A DNA stretch of 64,000 nucleotides from Parasutterella muris. GTDB lineage: Bacteria > Pseudomonadota > Gammaproteobacteria > Burkholderiales > Burkholderiaceae_F. Shown here one piece after another: positions 40,951-49,881 of this stretch. The stretch lies in assembly GCF_943193095.1 (NCBI RefSeq), contig NZ_CALPCV010000010.1, positions 1 through 64,000 on the forward strand, given 5' to 3'. The translations under genes were made by a program, and so were the position numbers. How positions within the stretch are numbered: the first letter of the stretch is position 1; each line of letters opens with the position of its first letter. The notes under the pieces were generated by a model that was not told the DNA's origin, did no database searches, and worked only from the letters and a program-made list of their open reading frames with translations.

Positions 40951-42600
40951 TTATTTCTGATCCTTCTTCTCGTGTTCGTGGTGGTACTTGGCTGCCGCGT
41001 TAATGAACGCGTTAAACAGCGGATGACCAAAACGCGGGGTGGAGGTAAATTCCGGATGGAACTGAACACCCATAAAGAAAGAGTGGTCAGGCAGTTCCAT
41101 AATTTCAGGCAGATTTTCTCCCGGAGTGCGGGCGGAAATCACCATGCCGGCCTTTTCAAACTGATCGCAGTAGGCGTTGTTCACCTCATAGCGATGACGA
41201 TGACGTTCGGCTACTTCATTGCCGTAAATAGAAGCGGTCAGTGTGCCGGGCTTAACCGGAACGATCTGCTTGCCTAAACGCATTGTACCGCCGAGGTCGC
41301 TGTCCTCGCTGCGGCGTTCAATAACACCGGTGTGATCCTTCCATTCGGTGATCAGCGCGACCACAGGATGCGGCGTATCGGCGTCAAGCTCGGTGGAGTT
41401 GGCCCTGCCTAAACCGCAGACATTGCGCGCGAATTCAATCACAGCAAGCTGCATGCCCAGACAAATGCCGAGATACGGAATATCATTTTTACGAGCATAC
41501 TCAATCGCTTTGATCTTGCCTTCAGTGCCGCGCTTGCCGAAGCCGCCCGGAACCAAAATTGCGTCCATGCCCTTGAGGCAGTCAGTACCGTCTTTCTCAA
41601 GAATTTCCGCTTCAATAAAGGTCACGTTGACTTTATGACCGGTGTGAATACCGGCGTGAACCAGCGCCTCATTCAGAGACTTGTAGGAATCCTTCAGGTC
41701 ATACTTTCCGATCATCGCAAGATTGACTTGATCTTTAGGATGCTCCAGACGGTCTACAACCTTGTCCCATGCGGACAGATCCGCCGGCTTCGGGTTGATG
41801 TCAAGCGTCTTGCAGACGATGTCGTCAAGTCCCTGCTCATGCAGCATCATCGGGACTTTGTAAATAGTGTCCACGTCCCAAACGGAAATCACGGCGTCCA
41901 TCGGAACATTGGCAAAAAGAGAAATCTTGGCGCGCTCATCATCCGGAATCTTGCGATCGGCTCGACAAAGCAGCACGTTCGGAATGATGCCGATCTTGCG
42001 CAGCTCACCTACAGAATGCTGAGTCGGCTTTGTCTTCAGTTCTCCGGCGCTTGCGATATAGGGCACGAGCGTCAGATGAATGAAACAGGTATTGTTTCTG
42101 CCGGCACGCAGCGACAGCTGACGAACCGCTTCAAGGAACGGCAGAGATTCAATGTCGCCCACCGTTCCGCCGATTTCAACCAGCGCGATATCTGGGTCGC
42201 CCGCGGCATGCGCGCCGCGCGCAATGAAGTCCTGAATCTCGTTTGTAATGTGCGGAATCACCTGCACGGTCTTGCCCAAATACTCTCCGCGGCGCTCCTT
42301 GCGCAGCACGTTGCTGTAAATCTGACCGGTTGTAAAGTTATTGGCCTTGTGCATCTTCGGAGTAATGAAGCGCTCATAGTGACCTAAATCCAGGTCGGTT
42401 TCCGCGCCGTCTTCCGTTACGAAGACTTCGCCGTGCTGAAACGGGCTCATCGTGCCCGGGTCAACGTTAATATAAGGATCCATCTTAATGATGGTGACGG
42501 TTAGTCCTCTGGACTCCAGGATGGCGGCTAAGGAAGCGGCTGCAATACCTTTCCCCAGTGAAGAAACCACACCGCCTGTAACAAATACATATTTCGTCAT
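40951..42600 (-). CDS. pyrG: CTP synthase
   Basis: PyrG aminates UTP to CTP with glutamine and ATP. The 549-residue protein has the N-terminal synthase domain beginning KYVFVTGGVVSSLGKGIAAASL with its P-loop. MDPYINVDPGTMSPFQHGEV follows near residue 40. The C-terminal class I glutamine amidotransferase has the oxyanion LVPGGFGKRG and catalytic cysteine in GICLGMQL near residue 385, with the His-Glu pair in VQFHPEFTS near residue 520. Normal length. It heads the operon pyrG-kdsA-eno-ftsB on the minus strand. GAGAATAAG before the ATG is a plausible ribosome-binding site. Confidence 0.98.
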   Translation of the reverse strand: MTKYVFVTGGVVSSLGKGIAAASLAAILESRGLTVTIIKMDPYINVDPGTMSPFQHGEVFVTEDGAETDLDLGHYERFITPKMHKANNFTTGQIYSNVLRKERRGEYLGKTVQVIPHITNEIQDFIARGAHAAGDPDIALVEIGGTVGDIESLPFLEAVRQLSLRAGRNNTCFIHLTLVPYIASAGELKTKPTQHSVGELRKIGIIPNVLLCRADRKIPDDERAKISLFANVPMDAVISVWDVDTIYKVPMMLHEQGLDDIVCKTLDINPKPADLSAWDKVVDRLEHPKDQVNLAMIGKYDLKDSYKSLNEALVHAGIHTGHKVNVTFIEAEILEKDGTDCLKGMDAILVPGGFGKRGTEGKIKAIEYARKNDIPYLGICLGMQLAVIEFARNVCGLGRANSTELDADTPHPVVALITEWKDHTGVIERRSEDSDLGGTMRLGKQIVPVKPGTLTASIYGNEVAERHRHRYEVNNAYCDQFEKAGMVISARTPGENLPEIMELPDHSFFMGVQFHPEFTSTPRFGHPLFNAFINAAAKYHHEHEKKDQK

Positions 42601-42765
42601 CTTATTCTCAGCAGAAAAAAAAAAGAGACGCGCTTCAAGTGAGTTGGCGTAATCCCGCTAATTATAACTTTAGTGTCCTAATTTGTAACCCGCTCGAGGT
42701 TCGTTCTGACGGTTTGATACATGTACGCGGACACAAAAAGGGCAAACACGGAGCTACTCAGCGCT

Positions 42766-43683
42766 TTAATGCGTCTCAGTCTTCGAAGAGGCAGGCTCCG
42801 GCTGAAGCGTAATGTGCGAAATACCGTACCGCGTTTCCAGCATTTGACGGCACTGCTCAAGTACTTCCGCCCAAGTGTTCATATCCTCAATCAGCACGTG
42901 CGCCGACAACGCTATTTCATTGGGCGTCATATCCCAAATGTGCAGGTCATGCACGGCATACACATTCGGAATCCGTTCAAGATCTGATCCGACCTCCGCG
43001 TAAGGAATCCCCTCGGGAACACCGTCTAAAAGCAAATGTACGGAATCACGAAGCACGTGATACGAAGAGTTCAAAATCAGCAGACTCACAAATATCGACA
43101 GAATCGGGTCCACAACCGTCGGACCGCCGAAATAAATCACAGCGCCCGCAATAATCGCAGCCACCGAGCCGAGCAAATCTCCAAGCACATGAAGAAGCGC
43201 CGCCCGTGTATTCAGACTGTCCTTATCGTGTGAAAGTGTCTTGGCGACCACAATGTTGATAATCAGACCAACCGTCGCCACGATAAACACACTCGCGCCG
43301 TTTACGCTCTGCGGATCGGTAAATCGCTCAACCGCTTCAAAAACAATCCAGCCGACTACCCCGAACATCACAATCGCATTGATGAGCGCGGCCAGTACTT
43401 CGACCTTGGCCAGACCGAATGAATACTTTCCAGTTGCCGGACGAGCCGCCAGGAGATTCGCCGCCAGCGCAAAAAGCAGCGAAGCCGAATCCGTTACCAT
43501 GTGACCGGCGTCTGAAATAAGCGCTAGAGAATTGGATAAAAAACCGCCGACCGCTTCAACCAGCGCATAGCCAAGCGTTAAACACACCGCGGCAATAAGC
43601 ACTTTCTTGGATGTTCCGCCGCCCTGATGGGTATAGCTGCTGTCACCGTGAAAATGCTTGGTAAGCTGACTCTCTAAATTCAT
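42766..43683 (-). CDS. Cation diffusion facilitator (zinc-type) exporter
   Basis: This 305-residue inner-membrane protein of the CDF family exports zinc or similar divalent cations in exchange for protons. Six membrane segments are visible. Helix II carries the site SDAGHMVTDSASL (histidine-x3-aspartate) and helix V GDLLGSVAAIIAGAVI (aspartate). The cytosolic C-terminal metal-sensing domain has NVYAVHDLHIWDMTPNEIALSAHV. A short histidine-containing N terminus (KHFHGDSSYTHQ) may bind metal. The ATG overlaps the stop of the upstream unknown membrane-protein gene by 4 bases, so the two are translated together. Confidence 0.93.
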   Translation of the reverse strand: MNLESQLTKHFHGDSSYTHQGGGTSKKVLIAAVCLTLGYALVEAVGGFLSNSLALISDAGHMVTDSASLLFALAANLLAARPATGKYSFGLAKVEVLAALINAIVMFGVVGWIVFEAVERFTDPQSVNGASVFIVATVGLIINIVVAKTLSHDKDSLNTRAALLHVLGDLLGSVAAIIAGAVIYFGGPTVVDPILSIFVSLLILNSSYHVLRDSVHLLLDGVPEGIPYAEVGSDLERIPNVYAVHDLHIWDMTPNEIALSAHVLIEDMNTWAEVLEQCRQMLETRYGISHITLQPEPASSKTETH

Positions 43684-44375
43684 GGTTGTTCACTGTTCCC
43701 GACCGCCTGCAGCAGCGACAGATCGCTAAGTTTCAGTCGATAGCCGTCAAGGAGCTGTTCCATCAGGCACTTTTCTTCATATTTCGGATACCGGCGCCCT
43801 TCTGCCGCTAAAAATTTCTCAATGACTTTTTTAAGCGTTTTTTCGGGCTCATGCCGGTCAAGCTCACGGATGACCGCATCCGTGGTCAGCACGCTTCGTT
43901 TCATGAGACCGGTGCCTAAGATGTTAATAATGGTCTCTCTGAAACAGTCAATCTTGTATGACATCGCTCGCTTACGGCTCACCAGCGGAATGAAAATAAA
44001 AAACAGGCCCACGCCGATGCTGATCGGAATGGAAACTCGTCCCGCAACCGATTCAGGGATCGACAAAACCGCCAGAAGAACCGCCGCCAAAATAAAGCTT
44101 CCGCCCACAATCCACATCATAAACGCGTCTGTCAAATGCTCAAACCGACCCATACGGCTGACGTCAGCCTCTAGCCGGTCAATCTGATTAAGGACATGAA
44201 CCGCTTCTTTGCGGGAAATCGAAGCTTCCCGAACCAGAGTTCCGATCGGAATCATGTTCAGAAAATCCCACTCCGCTTTGGAGAGCGCCGACGGATTGCG
44301 GCTCAGCTGCAGAAAAAGCGCAGCAAGCTTTAATCCGACATCCGAATCCTCTTGATAATAATGGTTGTATGTCAT
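43680..44375 (-). CDS. Unknown membrane protein coupled to the CDF exporter
   Basis: I do not recognise a family. The 231-residue protein has a soluble N-terminal part (about 85 residues, predicted helical, LVREASISRKEAVHVLNQI). Two adjacent membrane helices follow (about 88-110, VGGSFILAAVLLAVLSI, and 117-134, IPISIGVGLFFIFIPLV), then a C-terminal cytosolic helical domain of about 95 residues. It shares a 4-base ATGA overlap with the CDF gene downstream, which is good evidence that it is real and works with metal export or shares its regulation. No Shine-Dalgarno sequence is seen at the ATG used, so a later start is possible. Confidence 0.72.
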   Translation of the reverse strand: MTYNHYYQEDSDVGLKLAALFLQLSRNPSALSKAEWDFLNMIPIGTLVREASISRKEAVHVLNQIDRLEADVSRMGRFEHLTDAFMMWIVGGSFILAAVLLAVLSIPESVAGRVSIPISIGVGLFFIFIPLVSRKRAMSYKIDCFRETIINILGTGLMKRSVLTTDAVIRELDRHEPEKTLKKVIEKFLAAEGRRYPKYEEKCLMEQLLDGYRLKLSDLSLLQAVGNSEQP

Positions 44376-44477
44376 AAACGCGTGTCAACAGAAGTGTGCC
44401 GCATATGCAGTACTTATCTTCGTGAATCTTAACAAATCGAATGCGCCGTCAGTGACTTGCCGCACCGTTTTGCACGC

Positions 44478-44513
44478 AAAAAAACAGGTCTGACACAAGC
44501 GCATCAGACCCGT
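44478..44513 (-). terminator. Terminator of the Na+/H+ antiporter gene
   Basis: A ten-pair stem with one G-T pair (44484-44493 with 44504-44513) runs into T residues on the minus strand, 19 bases after the stop. Confidence 0.85.
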
Positions 44514-44531
44514 TTGGAATTCAGGCGGAAA

Positions 44532-45950
44532 TTACATTAGGAAAATGTAAGTCAGCACCAGGAAGATCGGTACCAAAATACCGTAGGACCAGGCCACGAA
44601 GCCGAAGAAACTCGGCATACGGACACCCCGGTTCTGAACGATACTGACCACCATGAAGTTCGGAGCGTTGCCGATGTAGGTCATCGCGCCCATAAACACC
44701 GCGCCCATGGAAATCGCCATCAGGGTATGCGCTCCGCCGGTCATCAGGAAAGTCGGATCATTGCCGGCAAGATTGAAGAACGCGAGATAGGTCGGCGCGT
44801 TATCAAGGAAGCTGGAAAGCATGCCGGTGAGCCAGAAGTAAGCCGCATTGATGGGCTGTCCGTTCGCGTCGGAAACTAGAGCAACAACCGGAGCAAACGC
44901 GCCGGAAGAACCCGCTCTCAGCATCTCAAGCACCGGCACAATCGTCACGAAAATGCCGAAGAAGAGCTTGCCGACTTCCAAAATCGGCTCCCATGAGAAC
45001 TGGTTCGCGTCTCTGTATTCTTTCTTCGTCAAAACCAGAGAAAGAATCGCGGCGAGCACAAAAATGCCGTCACGTACTAAAGACTCAAGCTTGAAGTGGT
45101 TGCCGAGAAATTCATACTCGACACCGCTCTTCCAGAAACCGGAAAGAAGGACCGCGCCGATAATCAGAGCCAGAAGAACAAAGTTCACAACACCTTCAAA
45201 ACCAACCGGAATATTGCCGGCGGGCTTCTTCAGCTCTTCGTTGTCTTTGAGCTCTTTGCGGTACAGGTAGCTGTCAAGCAGGAAGTAAATAACCAGGAGC
45301 ATACCGACCGCAAGTCCGGTCACTTCCCATAAGTGCTGAGCGGTCCAGAAGAATGTGACGCCTCTCAGGAAGCCTAAGAAAAGCGGAGGATCGCCGAGCG
45401 GAGTCAGAGAACCGGCAATATTGGCGACAATGAAAATAAAGAAAATATAGGTATGCATCTGATAGCGTCTCATGCGGTTGGCAGAGAGCAGCGGACGAAT
45501 CAGAAGCATCGCGGCGCCGGTTGTGCCCATGAAGTTTGCGAGAACCGCGCCCGTCAGAAGAAATGTTGTGTTGAGCTTCGGTTTGCCGACAAAAGATCCC
45601 TTCAGATGAATACCGCCCGCAACAATGTAGAGCGAGCCCACAAAGATAATAAAGGGAACGTAATCGCCGAGCAGTGCGTGCGCTAATGCGTGAATACTGG
45701 TGTCGGAACCGTAAAACACAAACAGCGGAACCGCCGAAAGAATGGCCCAGCCAAGCGCGATCTTGCCGTAGTTCTTATGCCAGAAATGGGCAAAAAGCAA
45801 AGGTCCGAGGGCGATACTTAAAAGAATTCCCGCAAAAGGAATTGCCCAGCAAAGGGAAAGCTCACTGCCCGGAAGCGCCGCATTCGCCGTCATCGGCAAA
45901 AACGCGCCCAGAGCAGCCGCGAGCACAGCCCCTATCGATTTGTTGATCAT
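44532..45950 (-). CDS. Sodium:proton antiporter, CitMHS-like (NhaD-related) family
   Basis: This 472-residue inner-membrane protein has 11-12 hydrophobic segments in the ion-transporter superfamily. Diagnostic stretches are LTGAVLANFMGTTGAAMLLIRP near residue 130, NIAGSLTPLGDPPLFLGFLRGV near residue 177 and, in the second half, LSSFLDNAPTYLAFFNLAG near residue 375 with YIGNAPNFMVVSI near residue 430. The repeated TxLGDPP and DNAPTYL/GNAPN elements mark the putative citrate/Na+ antiporter class often annotated sodium:proton antiporter. AAGGA before the ATG fixes the start. It stands alone between two terminators, so it has its own promoter. Confidence 0.87.
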   Translation of the reverse strand: MINKSIGAVLAAALGAFLPMTANAALPGSELSLCWAIPFAGILLSIALGPLLFAHFWHKNYGKIALGWAILSAVPLFVFYGSDTSIHALAHALLGDYVPFIIFVGSLYIVAGGIHLKGSFVGKPKLNTTFLLTGAVLANFMGTTGAAMLLIRPLLSANRMRRYQMHTYIFFIFIVANIAGSLTPLGDPPLFLGFLRGVTFFWTAQHLWEVTGLAVGMLLVIYFLLDSYLYRKELKDNEELKKPAGNIPVGFEGVVNFVLLALIIGAVLLSGFWKSGVEYEFLGNHFKLESLVRDGIFVLAAILSLVLTKKEYRDANQFSWEPILEVGKLFFGIFVTIVPVLEMLRAGSSGAFAPVVALVSDANGQPINAAYFWLTGMLSSFLDNAPTYLAFFNLAGNDPTFLMTGGAHTLMAISMGAVFMGAMTYIGNAPNFMVVSIVQNRGVRMPSFFGFVAWSYGILVPIFLVLTYIFLM

Positions 45951-46043
45951 TATTTTCCTTTAAAAAATGCTGCCCACGATCCCATCAGTCGGTCCGTGCT
46001 TTTGCCAACTGAAAAGTCCCGTCGAGCTTAACGATCGAATAAA

Positions 46044-46079
46044 AAAGGACAACCCCCGCGTCTGTCGCACAAACGCGGG
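46044..46079 (-). terminator. Possible terminator of pncB
   Basis: CCCGCGT/ACGCGGG (46055-46061 with 46073-46079) with an 11-base loop. A T run follows only after about eight further bases on the minus strand, so the call is weak. Confidence 0.45.
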
Positions 46080-46144
46080 AGAAAAAATCTTCTTATTCAA
46101 GAAATAAGCACGAAGTCTATCAAATTTTACTCTGCGGCATTAAT

Positions 46145-47308
46145 TTATCGCATGTTGAAAACGCTTTTCAGATAGTTCAAATACGACTCGTCTTCGCACA
46201 TGCTCTTTCCGGGCGAATCTGAAACTTTCGCCACCGGCTGATCATTGCAGCGCACAAGTTTCAGCACATTCTGTAGCGCGGGCACCCCGACGTCATTGAC
46301 AAGATTGGTTCCAATACCAAAACCCACCCGAATTCTTCCGTTAAAGCGTTCATACAGACTGATCGTTTTAGGAATATTCAGCATGTCGGAAAAGATCAGG
46401 GTCTTTGTACGCGGGTCACAGCGATTTTTCTTATAGTGCTCAATAATTCGCTCGCCCCACTGATAAGGATCGCCCGAATCATGGCGCGCTCCGTCAAAGA
46501 GCTTGCAGAAGTACATATCAAAATCCGAGAGGAACGCGTCAATGCCGTACACATCGGAAAGTGCGATACCCAAGTCTCCCCGGTACTCCTTAGCCCACAT
46601 TTCAAAGGCGTACTTCTGAGAGTCTCTCAGACGAGGACCGAGCGCCTGACAGGCCTGTAAATATTCATGCGCCATCGTGCCAAGCGGCGTGAGCCCCTCG
46701 GTCATCGCGAAATACACATTGCTTGTGCCGGTAAACTGCAGCCCCATCTGATCACGCATCGTACAGATCACTTCTTTCTGCCACTCTTTAGAAAAGCGCC
46801 GTCTTGTTCCGTACTCGGAAATGCCCAAACCCGGATGTTTTTTTACATCCGCAATCTTCTGCGCAAGACGCTCGCGACCCAGCGTGAAGTCGGTATCGGG
46901 ATAGAATTTGCGGTAGTAGCACTCGCAGACAATCGCCAGTACCGGAATTTCAAACATGATGGTATGCAGCCACGGGCCTCGTACTCGGATCTCAATATCA
47001 GTATCGCTGCCCTCGGCGCGTGTCACGCTTACCGCGCTGCGCTTCAAATGAAAGAGTTCGAGGAAATCGACAAAATCACTTTTGATGAACCTCAGACTTC
47101 TCAGATAATCCAGTTCTTCGCGGCGGAAATGAAGCGCGCATAAATGATCAAGCTCTTCGTTGATCGGACCGATCACGGCCTGCAGATCCGTCCCTTCATT
47201 GCGGCATTTGAATTTATATTCAACCTGAGCCGCAGGAAACTGATGCAGCACGCACTGCATCATGGTGAATTTGTATAAGTCTGTGTCCAACAGTGAATCA
47301 ATAACCAC
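46145..47308 (-). CDS. pncB: Nicotinate phosphoribosyltransferase
   Basis: PncB converts nicotinate, PRPP and ATP to nicotinate mononucleotide in NAD salvage. The 387-residue protein begins with LLDTDLYKFTMMQ, the family N terminus. ISEYGTRRRFSKEWQ lies near residue 163. The loop with the phosphorylated histidine reads GTSNVYFAMTEGLTPLGTMAHE near residue 195-216, and DSGDPYQWGERIIEHY near residue 278 binds PRPP. Length is normal. The start codon is GTG at 47308 with GGAG seven bases upstream. It is a single gene, divergent from fdxA with a 184-base gap holding both promoters. Confidence 0.96.
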   Translation of the reverse strand: MVIDSLLDTDLYKFTMMQCVLHQFPAAQVEYKFKCRNEGTDLQAVIGPINEELDHLCALHFRREELDYLRSLRFIKSDFVDFLELFHLKRSAVSVTRAEGSDTDIEIRVRGPWLHTIMFEIPVLAIVCECYYRKFYPDTDFTLGRERLAQKIADVKKHPGLGISEYGTRRRFSKEWQKEVICTMRDQMGLQFTGTSNVYFAMTEGLTPLGTMAHEYLQACQALGPRLRDSQKYAFEMWAKEYRGDLGIALSDVYGIDAFLSDFDMYFCKLFDGARHDSGDPYQWGERIIEHYKKNRCDPRTKTLIFSDMLNIPKTISLYERFNGRIRVGFGIGTNLVNDVGVPALQNVLKLVRCNDQPVAKVSDSPGKSMCEDESYLNYLKSVFNMR

Positions 47309-47492
47309 GAGGTCACTCCAATCAGGTGAATTGAAATCTTCTAAAGTGAGTATAGGACACTGAGGCTTGGCTTTTTCTAATTGACTGAAGAGATGTTGCC
47401 TACTATTGGAAATACTCCGATTTTGACGCCCTCAAAAGTTTTAAAATACCAGGTTTGACTATTAATGAACAAAGAACAAACGGAGTTACTGA

Positions 47493-47828
47493 ATGGCACA
47501 TGTTGTGACCGAACCCTGCATCCTTTGCAAGTACACCGACTGTGTGGACGTCTGCCCGGTTGACTGCTTCCGCGAAGGTCCGAACTTCCTCGTAATCGAT
47601 CCGGATGAATGCATTGACTGCGCGGTCTGCATTCCGGAATGCCCGACCAACGCGATTATGGCTGAAGAGGATGTTCCTGAAGATCAGCAGGAATTTATCG
47701 CCCTGAACGCGGAACTTGCCCGAGTATGGCCTTCCATTACTCGTATGAAACCGCACACCGACGAAGCGGAAAAATGGAGAGACGTGCTCGATAAACGTCA
47801 GTACCTGAAGAAGGAACTCGACGAGTGA
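47493..47828 (+). CDS. fdxA: Seven-iron ferredoxin FdxA
   Basis: A 111-residue ferredoxin that carries electrons in the cytoplasm. The cysteines follow the 7Fe pattern: C9, C17 and C50 for a 3Fe-4S cluster and C21, C40, C43 and C46 for a 4Fe-4S cluster, with extra C12 and C25. The C-terminal 45 residues, rich in acidic and tryptophan residues (LARVWPSITRMKPHTDEAEKW), are typical of the FdxA type. GGAG seven bases before the ATG is a strong ribosome-binding site. The stop overlaps the GTG start of the ferredoxin reductase gene by 4 bases. It heads the overlapping fdxA-fpr-rsxB-nth set. Confidence 0.95.
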   Translation: MAHVVTEPCILCKYTDCVDVCPVDCFREGPNFLVIDPDECIDCAVCIPECPTNAIMAEEDVPEDQQEFIALNAELARVWPSITRMKPHTDEAEKWRDVLDKRQYLKKELDE

Positions 47829-48598
47829 GCGCAGAACGCATCCAAATCCGCCTTCTGGAAAGACGCGAATGGCGCAAGGGCCTTGTGTCCCTGCGCTTTG
47901 AAAAACCGAGAGACTTCACATTTAAGCCCGGTCAGTTCGTACGCCTCGGCATAACGACAGCCGACGGACAATACAGCGCCAGAGCTTATTCCATGGTCTC
48001 TCTGCCCGAGGATAATTTCCTCGAATTCTTTATCGTGGAAGTTCAGGGCGGCACTGTCTCCCCGCTTCTTGTTTCGCTTAAAGCGGGAAGCTCAGTATGG
48101 CTTGAACCCGACCTCTTCGGGAGCATGCTCCCTGAGAGACTGCCTGCGGGCGAAAGCCTGTGGTGCCTGAGTTCAGGTACTGGTCTGGCGCCTTTTCTCA
48201 GTATCCTTCGCGAGGAAAGCACTTGGCTCAAGTGGCGTAAAACCGTACTGGTGCACTCAGTCCGCTGCAGCGAAGACCTTGCCTACACTCAGCTAATTGA
48301 AAAAATCCGGACCGACTCTTCTTTGGCCGGCGCTAACGAGCGTGAGCTTATCTATATCCCGATCGTCACGCGTGAGGCAACGCAGTTCCTCTCTCAGCGC
48401 ATCCCGAAACTTATCGTCGGCGGAGAGCTCGAAGACGCCGCCGCGCTGAAACTCGATCCTCAGAATGCCCGCGTCCTTTTATGCGGCAACCCCGATATGA
48501 TCAAAGAAACCCGAGCCATCCTGAAAGACAAAGGCTTTAAAGCGCCCCGTCGCACCGAGCCCGGCAGCCTTCTCGCGGAAAACCTCTGGAATGACTAA
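47825..48598 (+). CDS. fpr: Ferredoxin--NADP+ reductase
   Basis: Fpr moves electrons between NADPH and ferredoxin through FAD. The 257-residue protein has the FAD-binding motif ARAYSMVSLP near residue 55 and FIVEVQGGTVSPLL near residue 70. The NADP-binding segment SSGTGLAPFLSILRE lies near residue 117 and LLCGNPDMIKETRAIL near residue 222. It ends close to the expected aromatic terminus (AENLWND). The start is GTG at 47825, overlapping the fdxA stop by 4 bases, and its stop overlaps the rsxB start by 8 bases. Its natural partner is therefore the FdxA encoded with it. Confidence 0.94.
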   Translation: MSAERIQIRLLERREWRKGLVSLRFEKPRDFTFKPGQFVRLGITTADGQYSARAYSMVSLPEDNFLEFFIVEVQGGTVSPLLVSLKAGSSVWLEPDLFGSMLPERLPAGESLWCLSSGTGLAPFLSILREESTWLKWRKTVLVHSVRCSEDLAYTQLIEKIRTDSSLAGANERELIYIPIVTREATQFLSQRIPKLIVGGELEDAAALKLDPQNARVLLCGNPDMIKETRAILKDKGFKAPRRTEPGSLLAENLWND

Positions 48599-49157
48599 TC
48601 CTGTCGATATCGAAGCGATCCTGCCGCAGACGCAATGCCGTCAGTGCGGCTATAAAGACTGCGCCGATTACGCCCGCGCGATCGCCGGCGGAGAAAAACA
48701 CAACCGCTGCCCTGCGGGCGGAGACGCCGTCATTTATCGTCTCTCCCAATTGCTCGGCCGGGAAGTACTCCCGCTCGACGAAACCTGCGGCCGACACGTT
48801 CCTCCCGAAATCGCCGAGATCGATCTCAAGCGCTGCATCGGCTGCACGCTGTGCGTGGCCGCATGCCCGACCGAAGCGATTATCGGCGCGCCTAAGCACC
48901 TGCACATGGTCGACGCCGATCGCTGCAACGGTTGCTGCCTCTGTCAGCTCGCCTGCCCTGTCGACTGTATCCGCATGATTGAGGTTCCAAGAGCGTGGAC
49001 GGAAGATCTTGCTCAGCGCTCCCGTAGCAACTACCTCAGGGGCAAAGCGCGCAAGGAAGAACGCCGTCGCCTTGAAGAGGAACGCCTCAACTCAAAGAGC
49101 CAAAAAGATAAAAAGGATTTTCTGGCGGCTCTTCTCAAGCGCAAACGAAACAAATGA
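48591..49157 (+). CDS. rsxB: RsxB/RnfB-like iron-sulfur electron transfer protein
   Basis: A 188-residue soluble-looking relative of RnfB/RsxB. The N-terminal 4Fe-4S domain has C16-x2-C19-x4-C24-x15-C40 (QCRQCGYKDCADYA, then NRCPAGGD). Two bacterial ferredoxin clusters follow: RCIGCTLCVAACP near residue 84 and RCNGCCLCQLACP near residue 114. The C terminus is a lysine/arginine-rich tail (EERRRLEEERLNSKSQKDKK). The usual N-terminal membrane helix of RnfB is missing, and no other rnf/rsx genes are present. It overlaps fpr by 8 bases and nth by 4, so electrons from FdxA/Fpr may pass to it. RnfB-nth adjacency is common in betaproteobacteria. The physiological acceptor is unknown. Confidence 0.9.
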   Translation: MTNPVDIEAILPQTQCRQCGYKDCADYARAIAGGEKHNRCPAGGDAVIYRLSQLLGREVLPLDETCGRHVPPEIAEIDLKRCIGCTLCVAACPTEAIIGAPKHLHMVDADRCNGCCLCQLACPVDCIRMIEVPRAWTEDLAQRSRSNYLRGKARKEERRRLEEERLNSKSQKDKKDFLAALLKRKRNK

Positions 49158-49831
49158 ACCCGCAAAAAAGACTGGAAATCCTGCAGCGCCTGCAGGCTGA
49201 CAACCCAAACCCGAAAAGCGAACTCGAGTACTCGTCTCCCTTTGAACTGCTGATCGCGGTTGTTCTTTCCGCGCAGGCAACCGATAAAAGCGTCAACGAA
49301 GCAACCCGAGTACTGTTTCCGCTTGCCAACACACCGGAAAAAATTCTTGAACTCGGCGCGGATAATTTTCTGGAAATCGTCCGTCACATCGGACTTTTCC
49401 GCAGCAAAACCAAAAACGTCATGCAGCTGTGTCAGGAACTGATCGACAAATACGACAGCCGGGTGCCGGAAGACTTCGAAGCCTTGGTCGCTCTGCCGGG
49501 TGTGGGCCGCAAAACCGCCAGTGTCGTGATGAACGTCGCATTTAATCATCCGCTCATCGCCGTGGACACGCACGTTTTTCGAGTCGCCAACCGCACCGGT
49601 TACGCAAAGGGAAAAACACCGGAAGAAATTCAGAAAAAAATGGAGCGCTACACCCCGCTGCCGTACCGCGTCGACGCGCACCACTGGTTTATTCTTCTCG
49701 GCCGCTACATCTGCAAGGCAAGAAGCCCGGAGTGCTGGAAATGCTGCATCAATGATCTTTGCGAGTACAAAGAAAAAGTTCTGGTAAAGCCGGAGAAAAA
49801 GAAAGTTAAAAAAATGATTCCCGGGACCTAA
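49154..49831 (+). CDS. nth: Endonuclease III
   Basis: Nth removes oxidised pyrimidines and nicks the abasic site in base-excision repair. The 225-residue protein carries K120 in the helix-hairpin-helix LPGVGRKTA and D138 in VDTHVFRVANR, both at the Escherichia coli numbers. The 4Fe-4S cluster cysteines C187-x6-C194-x2-C197-x5-C203 also match. A C-terminal extension of about 15 basic residues (KPEKKKVKKM) is added. The ATG overlaps the rsxB stop by 4 bases. A strong terminator 13 bases after the stop ends the four-gene unit. Confidence 0.97.
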   Translation: MNPQKRLEILQRLQADNPNPKSELEYSSPFELLIAVVLSAQATDKSVNEATRVLFPLANTPEKILELGADNFLEIVRHIGLFRSKTKNVMQLCQELIDKYDSRVPEDFEALVALPGVGRKTASVVMNVAFNHPLIAVDTHVFRVANRTGYAKGKTPEEIQKKMERYTPLPYRVDAHHWFILLGRYICKARSPECWKCCINDLCEYKEKVLVKPEKKKVKKMIPGT

Positions 49832-49843
49832 ATGAGTTCCTGT

Positions 49844-49872
49844 AAGCCGCCGTTAAACGGGCGGCTTTTTTG
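49844..49872 (+). terminator. Rho-independent terminator of the fdxA-fpr-rsxB-nth unit
   Basis: AAGCCGCC (49844-49851) pairs with GGCGGCTT (49860-49867) around an 8-base loop and is followed by TTTTG. Confidence 0.88.
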
Positions 49873-49881
49873 TCTCGTACC

